Position numbers and translations under genes: made by a program | Shown here: in pieces, positions 1-7,038 of the stretch | Layout of the letters: each line of letters opens with the position of its first letter | How positions within the stretch are numbered: position 1 is the stretch's first letter | Virus record (IMG/VR): IMGVR_UViG_3300033153_001808 | Location: 1-61,947 of that record | Direction: 5' to 3' (one strand) | Source: a virus | Length of the DNA stretch: 61,947 nucleotides | The notes under the pieces: model-generated | The model's database searches: none | Told to the model about the DNA's origin: nothing | What the model saw: the letters and a program-made list of their open reading frames with translations, nothing else

Positions 1-176
1 TGATAAAGAACTATCAAAGGCAGACAAAACTTATGTATGAGTGTGATGGCCCGCTCTCGGACTGGGTCAGATCAGACGGGACTTTGAGAGATAAACTATC
101 CCGCGAAATTGCAGACGCAATGCAGACCACCGAAGCAGGTGGTTTGGTGGTTATTACGCAGGAGTGGGAAGTTTAG
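1..176 (+). CDS. Small phage protein, 5' end cut by window edge
   Basis: The frame is open from base 3 to a TAG at 174-176 and reads about 57 residues ending in VVITQEWEV; an internal ATG lies at 33. I do not recognise the family. If the two window ends are joined, the last base (A) plus the first two bases (TG) form an ATG in this same frame, and the frame stays open back to another ATG at 61923. The gene may therefore be whole in a circular molecule. Confidence 0.6.
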   Translation, partial: IKNYQRQTKLMYECDGPLSDWVRSDGTLRDKLSREIADAMQTTEAGGLVVITQEWEV

Positions 177-178
177 GT

Positions 179-394
179 ATGTTAAATATAGCTCAACTAC
201 ATACTGGAGACAAAGTTCATTATCAACCAGAGCATTATAATGATAAAAAGTGGGAGAACGGAATTGTAAAAGAGTTGCGCCACCCTAATGGTGTGTGGGT
301 CGTTTACAACTGTGGTTATGAATGGCACAGGTATAAGGATTACACAGGTGCCAAAACACACTTAAGAGACTTAAAAATAGGTTGGAGATATTAA
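179..394 (+). CDS. Small conserved phage protein, GDKVHY family
   Basis: This 71-residue protein opens with GDKVHYQPEHY and contains NGIVKEL, VWVVYNCG and a terminal tryptophan. I recognise this pattern from small early phage proteins of unknown function with a predicted SH3-like beta-barrel. An in-frame GTG exists at 164, but the ATG at 179 has GGGAAG seven bases upstream and is preferred. It overlaps nothing and is followed by a 44-base gap carrying a dyad element. Confidence 0.75.
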   Translation: MLNIAQLHTGDKVHYQPEHYNDKKWENGIVKELRHPNGVWVVYNCGYEWHRYKDYTGAKTHLRDLKIGWRY

Positions 395-405
395 ATCATG
401 AACCG

Positions 406-418
406 TTCATTTAATGAA
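406..418 (+). promoter_or_regulatory. Dispersed dyad element, copy 1
   Basis: TTCATTTAATGAA is a 13-base dyad with 6-base arms around a central T. It lies between a stop codon and the ribosome binding site of the next gene. The same 13-mer occurs at 9769, and on the minus strand at 31378 and 53238, always in the sense of transcription. It could be an operator, a phage promoter part or an RNA signal; the sequence does not decide. Confidence 0.55.
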
Positions 419-438
419 TCGTTGGAGGACAGCATAGA

Positions 439-771
439 ATGGACACAGAAGATCGGTTAGAAGTTAGGAATGAGTTTGACAAAAAGGTAGAGTGGCAGAG
501 ACTCACCGAGCTTGAACATGAAAGGCAAAAGGTCAATGAGAGGATAGCGTGTTTAAGGCAGGAGATTGTGTCTCTGTCCAGAAAGGCAAATAAGTTAGGT
601 GAGGAGTATCATACAGAGCTTTGTAAGGTTAAGCCGAGTGTGGTTGGACCTGCTCCCGGTGAGAGAGAAAAGGCACGAAAGGCAAAGACAAAAGCGGATA
701 TTTTAGTAGGTAAGTTAAAAGGCATAAATCCGGACAAGATGGCTAAGTTGGCTGATTTGTTGGATTTATAA
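439..771 (+). CDS. Coiled-coil small phage protein
   Basis: This 110-residue charged protein has heptad-like spacing through residues 15-60 (ELEHERQKVNERIACLRQEI), which suggests a coiled coil. A basic AREKARKAKTKAD-type stretch and a short C-terminal helix follow. Family unknown. GGAGG lies about ten bases upstream of the ATG. It heads a run of early genes with short gaps, each preceded by AAGGAG. Confidence 0.7.
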   Translation: MDTEDRLEVRNEFDKKVEWQRLTELEHERQKVNERIACLRQEIVSLSRKANKLGEEYHTELCKVKPSVVGPAPGEREKARKAKTKADILVGKLKGINPDKMAKLADLLDL

Positions 772-783
772 AAAGGAGACATT

Positions 784-1134
784 ATGAAAGCGGAACTGAA
801 CATAGAACCATTGTTTAGAGTACGAGACTCTATTCTGGATGAGTTTTCTTTAGGTTTAGACCAAGAAGGAGAGTTCATTATACAACTCAATTCATATTAT
901 CAGTCCGAAATTGTGACCATGTTGAGTTATACACACGGAAACAATAATGTACAGATAAACTTCTCACCATTCCGCAATACAGGGTCACAATATGTGGCTA
1001 CGTTTTCTGTTTTAGATAAAGACCTACCAGAGAAAGAATCCTACAACTGGCACGCACAGAATACCTCACAGTGGCTATATGCCGGTGCGCTGGTGTATGA
1101 TCCAAAGACTAATGAGATTAGTTCGCATCATTAA
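784..1134 (+). CDS. Hypothetical early protein
   Basis: This is a 116-residue soluble protein with no motif that I recognise. The middle (HGNNNVQINFSPFRNTG) looks beta-rich, and no cysteine cluster or membrane segment is present. AAAAGGAGAC sits just upstream of the ATG. The gene lies 12 bases after the previous stop, so it is probably co-transcribed with its neighbours. Confidence 0.7.
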   Translation: MKAELNIEPLFRVRDSILDEFSLGLDQEGEFIIQLNSYYQSEIVTMLSYTHGNNNVQINFSPFRNTGSQYVATFSVLDKDLPEKESYNWHAQNTSQWLYAGALVYDPKTNEISSHH

Positions 1135-1146
1135 AAGGAGACCGTT

Positions 1147-1482
1147 ATGGCTATGGATAGTGTAAGGAACCGCCTGACAGATTCTATTATGACTAAGACG
1201 TACATAAAAAATGAACCAAACATAACAGGTCGTGAGTTCACACGTAGGTTGGTTGATTATATTTTAGATGAGTTTGCTTTAGATTCACAGGAAGCAGATA
1301 AACAAGGAATGACATTGAAGATAGTAGAACAACCTTACACAGACTTAATAGCTTCCGGTTATGAGTGGGAATGTTTAGGCTGTGATAATGTTAATGTAGA
1401 GGATATAGTAAAGAGTTTTGTTGTGTGTACTAAGTGTAATAGAGAGTTCGTGGTTAGGGAACACCATCATTGTAAAGAATAA
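1147..1482 (+). CDS. Small protein with C-terminal zinc ribbon
   Basis: The last 35 of 111 residues carry two CxxC pairs (CLGC and CTKC, about 20 residues apart) followed by a basic tail with HHHC, typical of a zinc ribbon. The N-terminal half is helical and unrecognised. AAAAGGAGACC precedes the ATG. A nucleic-acid or protein-binding role is a family-level guess. Confidence 0.7.
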   Translation: MAMDSVRNRLTDSIMTKTYIKNEPNITGREFTRRLVDYILDEFALDSQEADKQGMTLKIVEQPYTDLIASGYEWECLGCDNVNVEDIVKSFVVCTKCNREFVVREHHHCKE

Positions 1483-1494
1483 GGAGGTTCTAAT

Positions 1495-1599
1495 ATGCTA
1501 ACATCATTCTTTATGGGTTATTCATGTGGGATATTAACTTCAATAGCACTTATGGTGGTTGTAGTGTATTTTCGTATATTTCCGTGGGTGCCGAGATGA
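1495..1599 (+). CDS. Single-span membrane peptide
   Basis: This 34-residue peptide is mostly hydrophobic (GILTSIALMVVVVYFRIF), so one transmembrane helix is likely. TAAGGAGG lies 7 bases upstream of the ATG, which is a strong ribosome binding site. Its stop overlaps the start of another membrane peptide (ATGA). Function unknown. Confidence 0.6.
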   Translation: MLTSFFMGYSCGILTSIALMVVVVYFRIFPWVPR

Positions 1600-1694
1600 A
1601 TAGTATACTGGAGGATAGTGTGTTGTTAGGTGTGCTTGTCTTGATAGGGGTAGTTATATATGTATGGGAGGTTTTTGATGAGAGTACTGTATAA
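1596..1694 (+). CDS. Second single-span membrane peptide
   Basis: This 32-residue peptide contains a hydrophobic core (VLLGVLVLIGVVIYVW). Its ATG overlaps the previous stop as ATGA, which suggests translational coupling. The 3' end overlaps the start of the next gene by 17 bases. The paired tiny membrane peptides may be membrane-modifying early proteins, but nothing shows this directly. Confidence 0.5.
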   Translation: MNSILEDSVLLGVLVLIGVVIYVWEVFDESTV

Positions 1695-1875
1695 GATATT
1701 GTTGGGTACGATCATACTCATACAATCCCCGGATTTTGATACAAAGACACTCATGATCGAGGAAGTGGTAGAAGATGTATACTTTATAATAGGCGAAGAC
1801 AGGAGTGAGACACTTTACATCATGGACACAGATCAAGAAAAGGAGGGCATAAAATGCGACCAAGATATGAAGTAG
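1678..1875 (+). CDS. Small acidic early protein
   Basis: This is a 65-residue protein with a hydrophobic N-terminus (LYKILLGTIILIQ) followed by an acidic tail. The start at 1678 is chosen because GGGAGG lies six bases upstream; a longer in-frame start at 1660 lacks one. The 3' end overlaps the next gene by 22 bases. Function unknown. Confidence 0.6.
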   Translation: MRVLYKILLGTIILIQSPDFDTKTLMIEEVVEDVYFIIGEDRSETLYIMDTDQEKEGIKCDQDMK

Positions 1876-2000
1876 TCTGCTTTATGCGAGTAGATGCAGA
1901 AGAAGCAGAAAGGTATGATACATTAGAGGAAGCACAAGACGTAGTAGAAAGTCTAAAGGCAATGAACCCAGAAGACATATACCAAATAGAGGTGATATAA
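1854..2000 (+). CDS. Small acidic protein
   Basis: This 48-residue protein reads RYEVVCFMRVDAEEAERYDT and then a helix rich in Glu, Asp and Val. AAGGAGGGC lies upstream of the ATG. The stop TAA shares its last base with the next ATG (TAATG), a coupling arrangement seen across this genome. It may be a small alpha/beta modulator; no family is recognised. Confidence 0.6.
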   Translation: MRPRYEVVCFMRVDAEEAERYDTLEEAQDVVESLKAMNPEDIYQIEVI

Positions 2001-2281
2001 TGAAACAATGCAACGAATGTGCGAACCATAACTGCAATATAATCCGTAGTGGTTGGGCCTCAAAAGGCCCGAATTTTCGCTTCACTCACAGACTCTCCAG
2101 AGCAGAACTAATGACATCCTGCAAGAGCCACACAGAACTTCCTATATTCAAGCGGACAATTCTCGAACATTTATTCACTAACCCAACCCAAATAGCTAAA
2201 GCATTTGAACTCATATCAAGTGCAGGGTTGAAGTTTGTAGAAACTAATAGAAAGCCCGGGTTTCGGTTAGAACTCACATAA
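2000..2281 (+). CDS. Cysteine-containing early protein, winged-helix-like tail
   Basis: This 93-residue protein opens with CNECANHNC and has a fourth Cys near residue 41, so it may bind zinc. The C-terminal part (helix, then a beta hairpin ending in GFRLEL) resembles a small winged helix, but this is a weak impression. Its end marks the start of a 170-base gap that folds into large hairpins. Confidence 0.65.
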   Translation: MKQCNECANHNCNIIRSGWASKGPNFRFTHRLSRAELMTSCKSHTELPIFKRTILEHLFTNPTQIAKAFELISSAGLKFVETNRKPGFRLELT

Positions 2282-2311
2282 AACCGAGGCGTTGGGACAT
2301 GACTGATAAAT

Positions 2312-2423
2312 GCTCCACGTAGACTGGGTCGCCTTACCCAATAGTGGAGCGTTGACTTCCCGCCTCCTCTCCTTACCGCAGAGTGCGAGCAAGTACGAGG
2401 ATGCGGTCTTGGAGGTGGGAAGT
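2312..2423 (+). ncRNA. Structured RNA element, two compound hairpins
   Basis: Hairpin 1: GCTCCAC (2312-2318) pairs perfectly with GTGGAGC (2344-2350), and inside it TGGGT (2325-2329) pairs with ACCCA (2336-2340). Hairpin 2: 2355-2367 pairs with 2411-2423 over 13 positions including one G-T. Inside it ACCGCA (2375-2380) pairs with TGCGGT (2402-2407), and GTGC with GTAC around a six-base loop. No reading frame of interest crosses it on the plus strand, and no tRNA features are seen. It could be a free small RNA or a leader controlling the gene at 2453. Confidence 0.7.
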
Positions 2424-2452
2424 TTTCTTACATATAGAAAGGAGACTGAAGT

Positions 2453-2605
2453 ATGAAAATACAACAAGCTAAACTTTGTTTGGATTGTGATGAGTTGTAT
2501 ACAGGAGAAGGGTGTCCTGTGTGTGCGTCACGAGTGTATGTGTATATCAATAAATGGATAACAAATAGGATAAATAGATATGAAGACAGAACTAAAGCCC
2601 TATAA
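2453..2605 (+). CDS. Zinc-ribbon small protein
   Basis: This is a 50-residue protein with CLDC and CPVC pairs 12 residues apart, then a basic amphipathic tail with two tryptophan/tyrosine-rich turns. Phages often carry this arrangement in single-copy early genes of unknown function. AAAGGAGACT lies nine bases before the ATG. It overlaps the next gene by 26 bases. The structured element just upstream may control it. Confidence 0.65.
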   Translation: MKIQQAKLCLDCDELYTGEGCPVCASRVYVYINKWITNRINRYEDRTKAL

Positions 2606-2999
2606 TCATGAGTTATACTCCCCGCACTCCTGGCCGCCTAAGGTGGGACAGATCATAATACTCCTTGACGACCCTCGTGGGTATGTAGGAGTTCTTTTAA
2701 GCATCACAGGAGACAGGAGTGAGGTCAAACTCCTTGATGCTCAGGATGAGGTCTTGGATGTGGAACTGTCGGCTTTGCTCCCGACTGGTAAAACTCCACG
2801 AGACCTCATCCTTCAATATGAACCAACGGCTCTTAGTCTATCACAGAATCTTGCAATCGAGCGGAGTATACCGGATTTTACTCGATTGAGGAAATCTACC
2901 AAAAAAGGAGGTCCAAAGAAGAAGAAAGTGTTGACAGAAGCTAATAAGATGTTTTTGGCTAAACTTATTAAGGAGGCACTTGCAAAGAAGGGAGGTTGA
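2580..2999 (+). CDS. Hypothetical early protein with beta-barrel-like N-terminus
   Basis: The N-terminal 80 of 139 residues (VGQIIILLDDPRG, then alternating strands) look like a small SH3-like or KOW-like barrel. The C-terminal 50 are lysine-rich (KKGGPKKKK), which suggests nucleic-acid binding. Family unknown. The stop TGA overlaps the next ATG. Confidence 0.65.
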   Translation: MKTELKPYNHELYSPHSWPPKVGQIIILLDDPRGYVGVLLSITGDRSEVKLLDAQDEVLDVELSALLPTGKTPRDLILQYEPTALSLSQNLAIERSIPDFTRLRKSTKKGGPKKKKVLTEANKMFLAKLIKEALAKKGG

Positions 3000-3184
3000 T
3001 GATGGCGGTAACTATACTCGGATACCATATAAACATCATAAGAAGAAAAAGAGTTTATCAACCTATAAAATGTAAGCAGTTATGGAGAGACCAGAAGCCA
3101 AGCAAGCCAATGACTATTAGACTAACAAGGCAAAAAATGCGGAGAATAGCACAGCAGATGGGCTATACCTTACAAGAGGTGTGA
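2999..3184 (+). CDS. Small basic protein
   Basis: This protein of about 61 residues is strongly basic (RRKRVYQPIKCKQLWR). It ends with a helix, RLTRQKMRRIAQQMGYTLQEV, which could be the recognition half of a helix-turn-helix. TGATG couples it to the previous gene; an ATG three bases downstream is an equally possible start. Function unknown. Confidence 0.55.
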   Translation: MMAVTILGYHINIIRRKRVYQPIKCKQLWRDQKPSKPMTIRLTRQKMRRIAQQMGYTLQEV

Positions 3185-3196
3185 GGGAAGTGTGTT

Positions 3197-3304
3197 ATGA
3201 CAAGAAAACAGGCTAAAAAGATCACGGATATGACATTACAAGAAAGACAAAAGATCATAGAAGATTACCTAATGAGGAGACTAAGGAAGGAGGATAAAAA
3301 ATGA
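3197..3304 (+). CDS. Small helical peptide
   Basis: This 35-residue peptide is highly charged and predicted to be all helical (TLQERQKIIEDYLMRRLRK). A GA-rich stretch (GAGGGAAG) precedes the ATG. Its stop overlaps the next start as ATGA. No family is recognised. Confidence 0.5.
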   Translation: MTRKQAKKITDMTLQERQKIIEDYLMRRLRKEDKK

Positions 3305-3510
3305 AAGCAGAAATAGGAGCTGACTTACATGCACTACAACATGGTGATGGTATCTGGGTATACACCTGTGATCGTGAACTAAAGGCCACAGACTTAGCAT
3401 CACAATTCTCAGGTACCGGTGATAAAATATACTTACTTAGAGAAGAAATGACAGAACTATTGGGTTTCATGCTACGTATCGAGCTAAACAGAACAGGAGA
3501 CAAAGAATGA
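3301..3510 (+). CDS. Hypothetical small protein
   Basis: This 69-residue protein contains GDGIWVYTCDRELKATDLA, which resembles a small single-domain beta-alpha protein. GGAGGA precedes the start, and ATGA junctions couple it to the genes on both sides. The position just upstream of a nuclease gene suggests joint expression, not a proven joint role. Confidence 0.6.
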   Translation: MKAEIGADLHALQHGDGIWVYTCDRELKATDLASQFSGTGDKIYLLREEMTELLGFMLRIELNRTGDKE

Positions 3511-4397
3511 AAGCAACTAAGTCTGTACTACAGGACTTGAGAGCAGACGGGATCAAGGTATATGATAATAGTATGATCCAGTCTGCTATTTCTTGTCCAC
3601 GCTCGTACTACTACCGCCACATAAAAGGTCTTGTGCCAATAACCACAGACCAGATACCATATGGTCTATGGTTCGGGCAGATAGGCCACGGTGCACAAGA
3701 AATATGGTGGAAAGAGAAAGACGACACAGAGGCAATTCGGTACTTTGTGGATAAGTTCGAACAATATGCAGAGCCACCTAAGTTCTCGCATAAGACAGGC
3801 AAGGAGTTGGGAGCGACTTATACAGTACTGTATGGTTGTAGTCTACTAAGTGCTTATTTCAACAAATACCGCTTAGACACCAGAGAGGTTATTGAGTTAG
3901 AACTCCCGCTTGCCGAGCAGATCTCGGTGGACATATTCATGTGTGGCCGGATAGACAAGATCGTGAAGGGGCCATCTGGGCTTGTGTTTTGTGATTACAA
4001 ATTCACGAAATACATGAACGAGTATCAGGTGAATCCAAGTCCACAATTCATGAACTATAAATATCTTGTGGAAAAGCTCACAGGTGAGCACGTGTCAGGA
4101 GAGTTAGATATACTCGGTGTATCAAAGACTAAAGACGTAGACGAACTTCTCCGCAGAGAGCCATTTGACTACACACAATACCAGATGGACTGTTGGCAAG
4201 ACTCGGTTATAAACTGGGTGGAGCAGATAGAGTCTTACAAGAAAGATGGTTTCTATCCACAGACCTGGAGATGTAAGCCGTTCTTTAGGGATTGTGAGTA
4301 TTTGCCTTTGTGTACCTTGCCTACACCGGATAGTCATGATAAATTATTGGGGAGTATGTACAAAGAGGAGAGATGGGACCCGTTTATGTTGGTATAA
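3507..4397 (+). CDS. PD-(D/E)XK nuclease, Cas4/RecB-like with Fe-S cysteines
   Basis: This 296-residue nuclease acts on DNA ends or single strands by family analogy. A conserved D150 is followed by D163-Y-K165, and Q180 lies in the next helix; together these form the PD-(D/E)XK active site. Four cysteines are placed as in Cas4/AddB iron-sulphur nucleases: C30 (ISCPRSYYYRH) near the start and C256, C263, C269 near the end. The length fits phage exonucleases of this type. Downstream lie a Sak4-like annealing ATPase and an SSB-like protein, so I infer a role in phage recombination and replication. ATGA couples it to the preceding gene. Confidence 0.85.
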   Translation: MKATKSVLQDLRADGIKVYDNSMIQSAISCPRSYYYRHIKGLVPITTDQIPYGLWFGQIGHGAQEIWWKEKDDTEAIRYFVDKFEQYAEPPKFSHKTGKELGATYTVLYGCSLLSAYFNKYRLDTREVIELELPLAEQISVDIFMCGRIDKIVKGPSGLVFCDYKFTKYMNEYQVNPSPQFMNYKYLVEKLTGEHVSGELDILGVSKTKDVDELLRREPFDYTQYQMDCWQDSVINWVEQIESYKKDGFYPQTWRCKPFFRDCEYLPLCTLPTPDSHDKLLGSMYKEERWDPFMLV

Positions 4398-4411
4398 AAA
4401 GGAGTTTTATT

Positions 4412-4573
4412 ATGGAAGAAAGTACTTATATGGTTGCGTGTATTATTCTTGAGGCTAAAGCATTATGTGAAAAATTTATATTAAAGGTAGAAACAGGTAG
4501 AGCAAGAAGTGTGGAAACTTATAGGGAGTGTAAACACTTACTGGACAGTATAAACAAGAGCATGAAGCAGTAA
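4412..4573 (+). CDS. Small helical protein
   Basis: This is a 53-residue protein that is probably one long helix pair (ILEAKALCEKFILKVETG). AAAAGGAG precedes the ATG at 4412; a longer upstream reading is possible but lacks a binding site. Function unknown. Confidence 0.6.
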   Translation: MEESTYMVACIILEAKALCEKFILKVETGRARSVETYRECKHLLDSINKSMKQ

Positions 4574-4593
4574 CCAAAAAGGAGGACAAAAGG

Positions 4594-4839
4594 ATGAGAC
4601 TAATGAGCTATAGAATCGAGACAGAAGAAGGTTGGTTGGAAATCAGTGAAATAAAAGGTAAGACATTGGTGGAATTAGCCATAAAGAATACCGAGGGAGA
4701 TAACTCTTTCTGTACATTAAACAGAGAAGGTTTCAATGAACTAACACGTTTGAGTTATGACATATTCTTGGAAGACCCGCCGGAAGACCCTCCAGAAGAC
4801 CCTGCACACTTCGAGAAACTATTCACAGAGGAGGACTAA
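4594..4839 (+). CDS. Small acidic protein
   Basis: This 81-residue protein has a beta-rich first half and a repeated acidic tail (three copies of D-P-P-E or a close variant). AAAAGGAGGAC precedes the ATG. The stop TAA overlaps the next ATG. Acidic phage proteins of this size may act as DNA mimics, but no family is recognised. Confidence 0.6.
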   Translation: MRLMSYRIETEEGWLEISEIKGKTLVELAIKNTEGDNSFCTLNREGFNELTRLSYDIFLEDPPEDPPEDPAHFEKLFTEED

Positions 4840-4994
4840 TGAAACCACCTACAGGCTTCAAAGCTGATAATGGTCAACAGTTCTCCATAAAGATCAGGAA
4901 GACAAACATTCGCTCTTACTGGATTGAACTAATAGGCACACATAGAGTGATTAAGGTCAAAAAAAGGAGTAAGAAACTAATGTGGGAGAATTAA
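4839..4994 (+). CDS. Small basic protein
   Basis: This 51-residue protein has a likely three-stranded sheet (QFSIKIRK, YWIELIG, HRVIKVKK) and a basic tail. TAATG couples it to the previous acidic gene, and GGAGG lies just upstream. The following gene starts one base after its stop. Function unknown. Confidence 0.6.
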   Translation: MKPPTGFKADNGQQFSIKIRKTNIRSYWIELIGTHRVIKVKKRSKKLMWEN

Positions 4995-4995
4995 G

Positions 4996-5475
4996 ATGAC
5001 ACTTCAAAGGATTAGTAGAGTAGGTACCACAAGAAGTAGGACCAGACGCTCACACGGCAGAATGGTAGCAAGTCTACGCTACATGCCTAATGGGGTTATG
5101 TTGGAGCTTGAGGCACCTTATAATAAGGACTTTACGGACACACTCAAGAAATCTGTGCCGAGTAAGAAACGTGCTTGGAACGCAGACGATAAGTCGTGGT
5201 TTATTGTAAAGGATCAGTTTGATAAACTGTCTCATCTACTGGATCAGTACTTTGATGAGACTATCTTACTAGACTTCCCGGCTCAAGAAGTCTCGGCGAG
5301 TTCGTTTGCAAAGTTGTATCTATTAGAGGGTGCTCCGTTGGAAGTCGTGAGAGCGGTCTACAAAGCACTTGCAGTGAAGTACCATCCAGACAAAGGTGGG
5401 GATCAAGGGATTATGACTACAATTAATGTAGCCTATAATGAGATTTTGGGTGAGTTGAAAAACGGAGAGGAGTAA
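4996..5475 (+). CDS. J-domain protein with N-terminal HARP-like domain
   Basis: The C-terminal part of this 159-residue protein is a J-domain core: a helix with VYKALAVKYHPDKGGD, the diagnostic H130-P131-D132 loop, and a final helix ending AYNEI. J-domains call Hsp70/DnaK ATPase activity. Residues 38-86 (APYNKDF, then WNADDKSWFIV) resemble the HARP-type DNA-annealing module of SMARCAL1-like proteins. I infer a factor that couples host DnaK to a DNA structure during replication. It has no zinc finger or C-terminal substrate domain, so it is not a full DnaJ. Confidence 0.8.
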   Translation: MTLQRISRVGTTRSRTRRSHGRMVASLRYMPNGVMLELEAPYNKDFTDTLKKSVPSKKRAWNADDKSWFIVKDQFDKLSHLLDQYFDETILLDFPAQEVSASSFAKLYLLEGAPLEVVRAVYKALAVKYHPDKGGDQGIMTTINVAYNEILGELKNGEE

Positions 5476-5477
5476 AA

Positions 5478-5687
5478 ATGCGTATAACAAAGGCAGTACT
5501 AGAACAAAGAAACTCAAAGCTCTTAGCAGACAACCAGGCTTTATTTAACCGGAATAAAATACTAAGAGAACAACTGGAGTTCTATCGTAAACATTCAGCA
5601 CCAGGAATACATGCAAGTATGACAATAGCACTTGAACGTGTGACAGATGCTGTTGCTCATGTTGTGGGTGACTTAAAAAGGAGGTGA
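5478..5687 (+). CDS. Short coiled-coil protein
   Basis: This is a 69-residue protein with a clear leucine/asparagine heptad stretch (SKLLADNQALFNRNKILREQL), then a hydrophobic C-terminal helix. GGAGAGGAG overlaps the end of the J-domain gene and serves as binding site. Probably a small oligomer; function unknown. Confidence 0.65.
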   Translation: MRITKAVLEQRNSKLLADNQALFNRNKILREQLEFYRKHSAPGIHASMTIALERVTDAVAHVVGDLKRR

Positions 5688-5691
5688 AAGT

Positions 5692-6303
5692 ATGACAGAA
5701 CTACAGAACACGAACACAGGAGTACAATCAGTCGCTAGACAGAAACTCAACAAGAAAGAATCAATAACTTTGAAGAGCTTGAATCCAATCGTTCAGCAGA
5801 ACAAAGACACAATCTTACTGGCGGATATTTCCGGTAGTATGAATGGAGAGAAGATGCGGGGACTTAAAGATGCACTCTCTACAGTATGGAAGCCGGGAAT
5901 ACAAGGGATTGCCTTTAATCATGAACTGTTTGAGCTTGTGGAACAGGATATACAATTCTTGGGTGCATCAGGTACTACGGCTATGTTAGAAGCATTACAG
6001 GAAGCATGGTCAAGAAATCCCTCACATATGATCTTGCTCACAGACGGTCAGCCAAGCAATGGAACCAAAGAAATCCTACAAGAGGTTAGTCATCATACAG
6101 ACATTCCTATAGACACAGTAGGTATAGGCGAGTATGGTGGGTTTGGCTACGATGCAGACTTCTTGCGAGAGGTTGCACGAATGACTGGTGGGAGGTTTAC
6201 AGACGTAGGAGAGCCTATGAAGTTGACAGAGACTTTGCAGTTTTTGTTGGCTTATAAACCAGATGGACTGGAGGCTCCGAAAGAAGGGGTTATACAACTT
6301 TGA
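5692..6303 (+). CDS. von Willebrand factor A domain protein
   Basis: This 203-residue protein is almost entirely one VWA domain. The metal-binding MIDAS is complete: D45-I-S47-G-S49, T95/T96 in GTTAM, and D118 in LLTDGQPS. VWA domains bind protein partners through a Mg ion and are often found with AAA ATPases or chaperones. The neighbouring J-domain gene suggests a protein-remodelling function, which is inference. AGGAGGTG precedes the ATG. No signal peptide, so it is cytoplasmic. Confidence 0.85.
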   Translation: MTELQNTNTGVQSVARQKLNKKESITLKSLNPIVQQNKDTILLADISGSMNGEKMRGLKDALSTVWKPGIQGIAFNHELFELVEQDIQFLGASGTTAMLEALQEAWSRNPSHMILLTDGQPSNGTKEILQEVSHHTDIPIDTVGIGEYGGFGYDADFLREVARMTGGRFTDVGEPMKLTETLQFLLAYKPDGLEAPKEGVIQL

Positions 6304-6317
6304 AAGGAGGTAGGAAG

Positions 6318-6824
6318 ATGAAAACAAAACACAAGAACATGTTAGGAACACTATTGGCTTGTATGTTGTTTCTACCCACATCAGGTCAGGCCAAAGCAAC
6401 ACCACATATAGGAACAAGTACTATACAGACAAACGAGACCGTTACTCTTGAATTAACTAAGCCAGAGTTTTACTTTGGGGATTCTTTTATATACTACTCA
6501 AAAAACTCAAGTATTGCTGCATGTAGACAATTAACAGCGCCAGAAAGTGAGTATGTTGAGCTACAAGTAACAGGAATAGCACCAGGCACAGTTTATATTG
6601 TCGCAGCTTCAACAGAAAACGGAGAGTCTGAAACATATCATAGGGTTATAGTAGGCAATAAAGCTCCAGAATATAGAATGGTCCCATGTTATATGTACTA
6701 CAATGCCAGATTTGTGAACCATTACTACACCACAGATAAGAGCTTAGAAGACGATCTTGCAATATGGGGTTATAAATACATAGGTATTGCATACTATGTA
6801 TACCAAAGGGTTGAAAATGAATAG
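6318..6824 (+). CDS. Exported protein with Ig-like and DUF5648-like domains
   Basis: The start at 6318 has AAAGGAGG seven bases upstream. The first 25 of 168 residues form a signal peptide (basic start, then LGTLLACMLFLPTSGQAKA). Residues 30-115 look like a bacterial Ig-like fold, with strands around VELQVTGIAPGTVYIVAAS. The end carries NHYYTTDKSLEDDL followed by YIGIAYYVY, the pattern of DUF5648, a domain seen in secreted bacterial proteins. It is probably sent to the periplasm or outside, which is unusual for an early phage gene. Its role is unknown. Confidence 0.65.
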   Translation: MKTKHKNMLGTLLACMLFLPTSGQAKATPHIGTSTIQTNETVTLELTKPEFYFGDSFIYYSKNSSIAACRQLTAPESEYVELQVTGIAPGTVYIVAASTENGESETYHRVIVGNKAPEYRMVPCYMYYNARFVNHYYTTDKSLEDDLAIWGYKYIGIAYYVYQRVENE

Positions 6825-7038
6825 ACAATTTTTGATAGACAAGATTAATAAGTTAATCCACAAAGAGTGGATCTCGGAAGGTGATCTGATGAGTATATAT
6901 GCTATACTTGTCGCCCTTCCGATCAGTGAGGGCACAGTATCTTATATGTTAGCAGACTTAGCACAGCAAATAGACGAGACTTTTAGACAACTATACATAC
7001 AAAAGGAGGACACAAAAAATGCAAATCAAACTTCCTAA
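6817..7038 (+). CDS. Small helical protein
   Basis: This 73-residue, mostly helical protein (INKLIHKEWISEGDLMSIYAI) has its ATG at 6817, with AAAGGG upstream inside the previous gene. It overlaps the following ATPase gene by 20 bases, which suggests coupling. No family is recognised. Confidence 0.6.
   Translation: MNRQFLIDKINKLIHKEWISEGDLMSIYAILVALPISEGTVSYMLADLAQQIDETFRQLYIQKEDTKNANQTS

Noticed and set aside
1654-2085. Several minus-strand open frames in the early arm
   Set aside because: They lie on top of well-spaced plus-strand genes with good ribosome binding sites.
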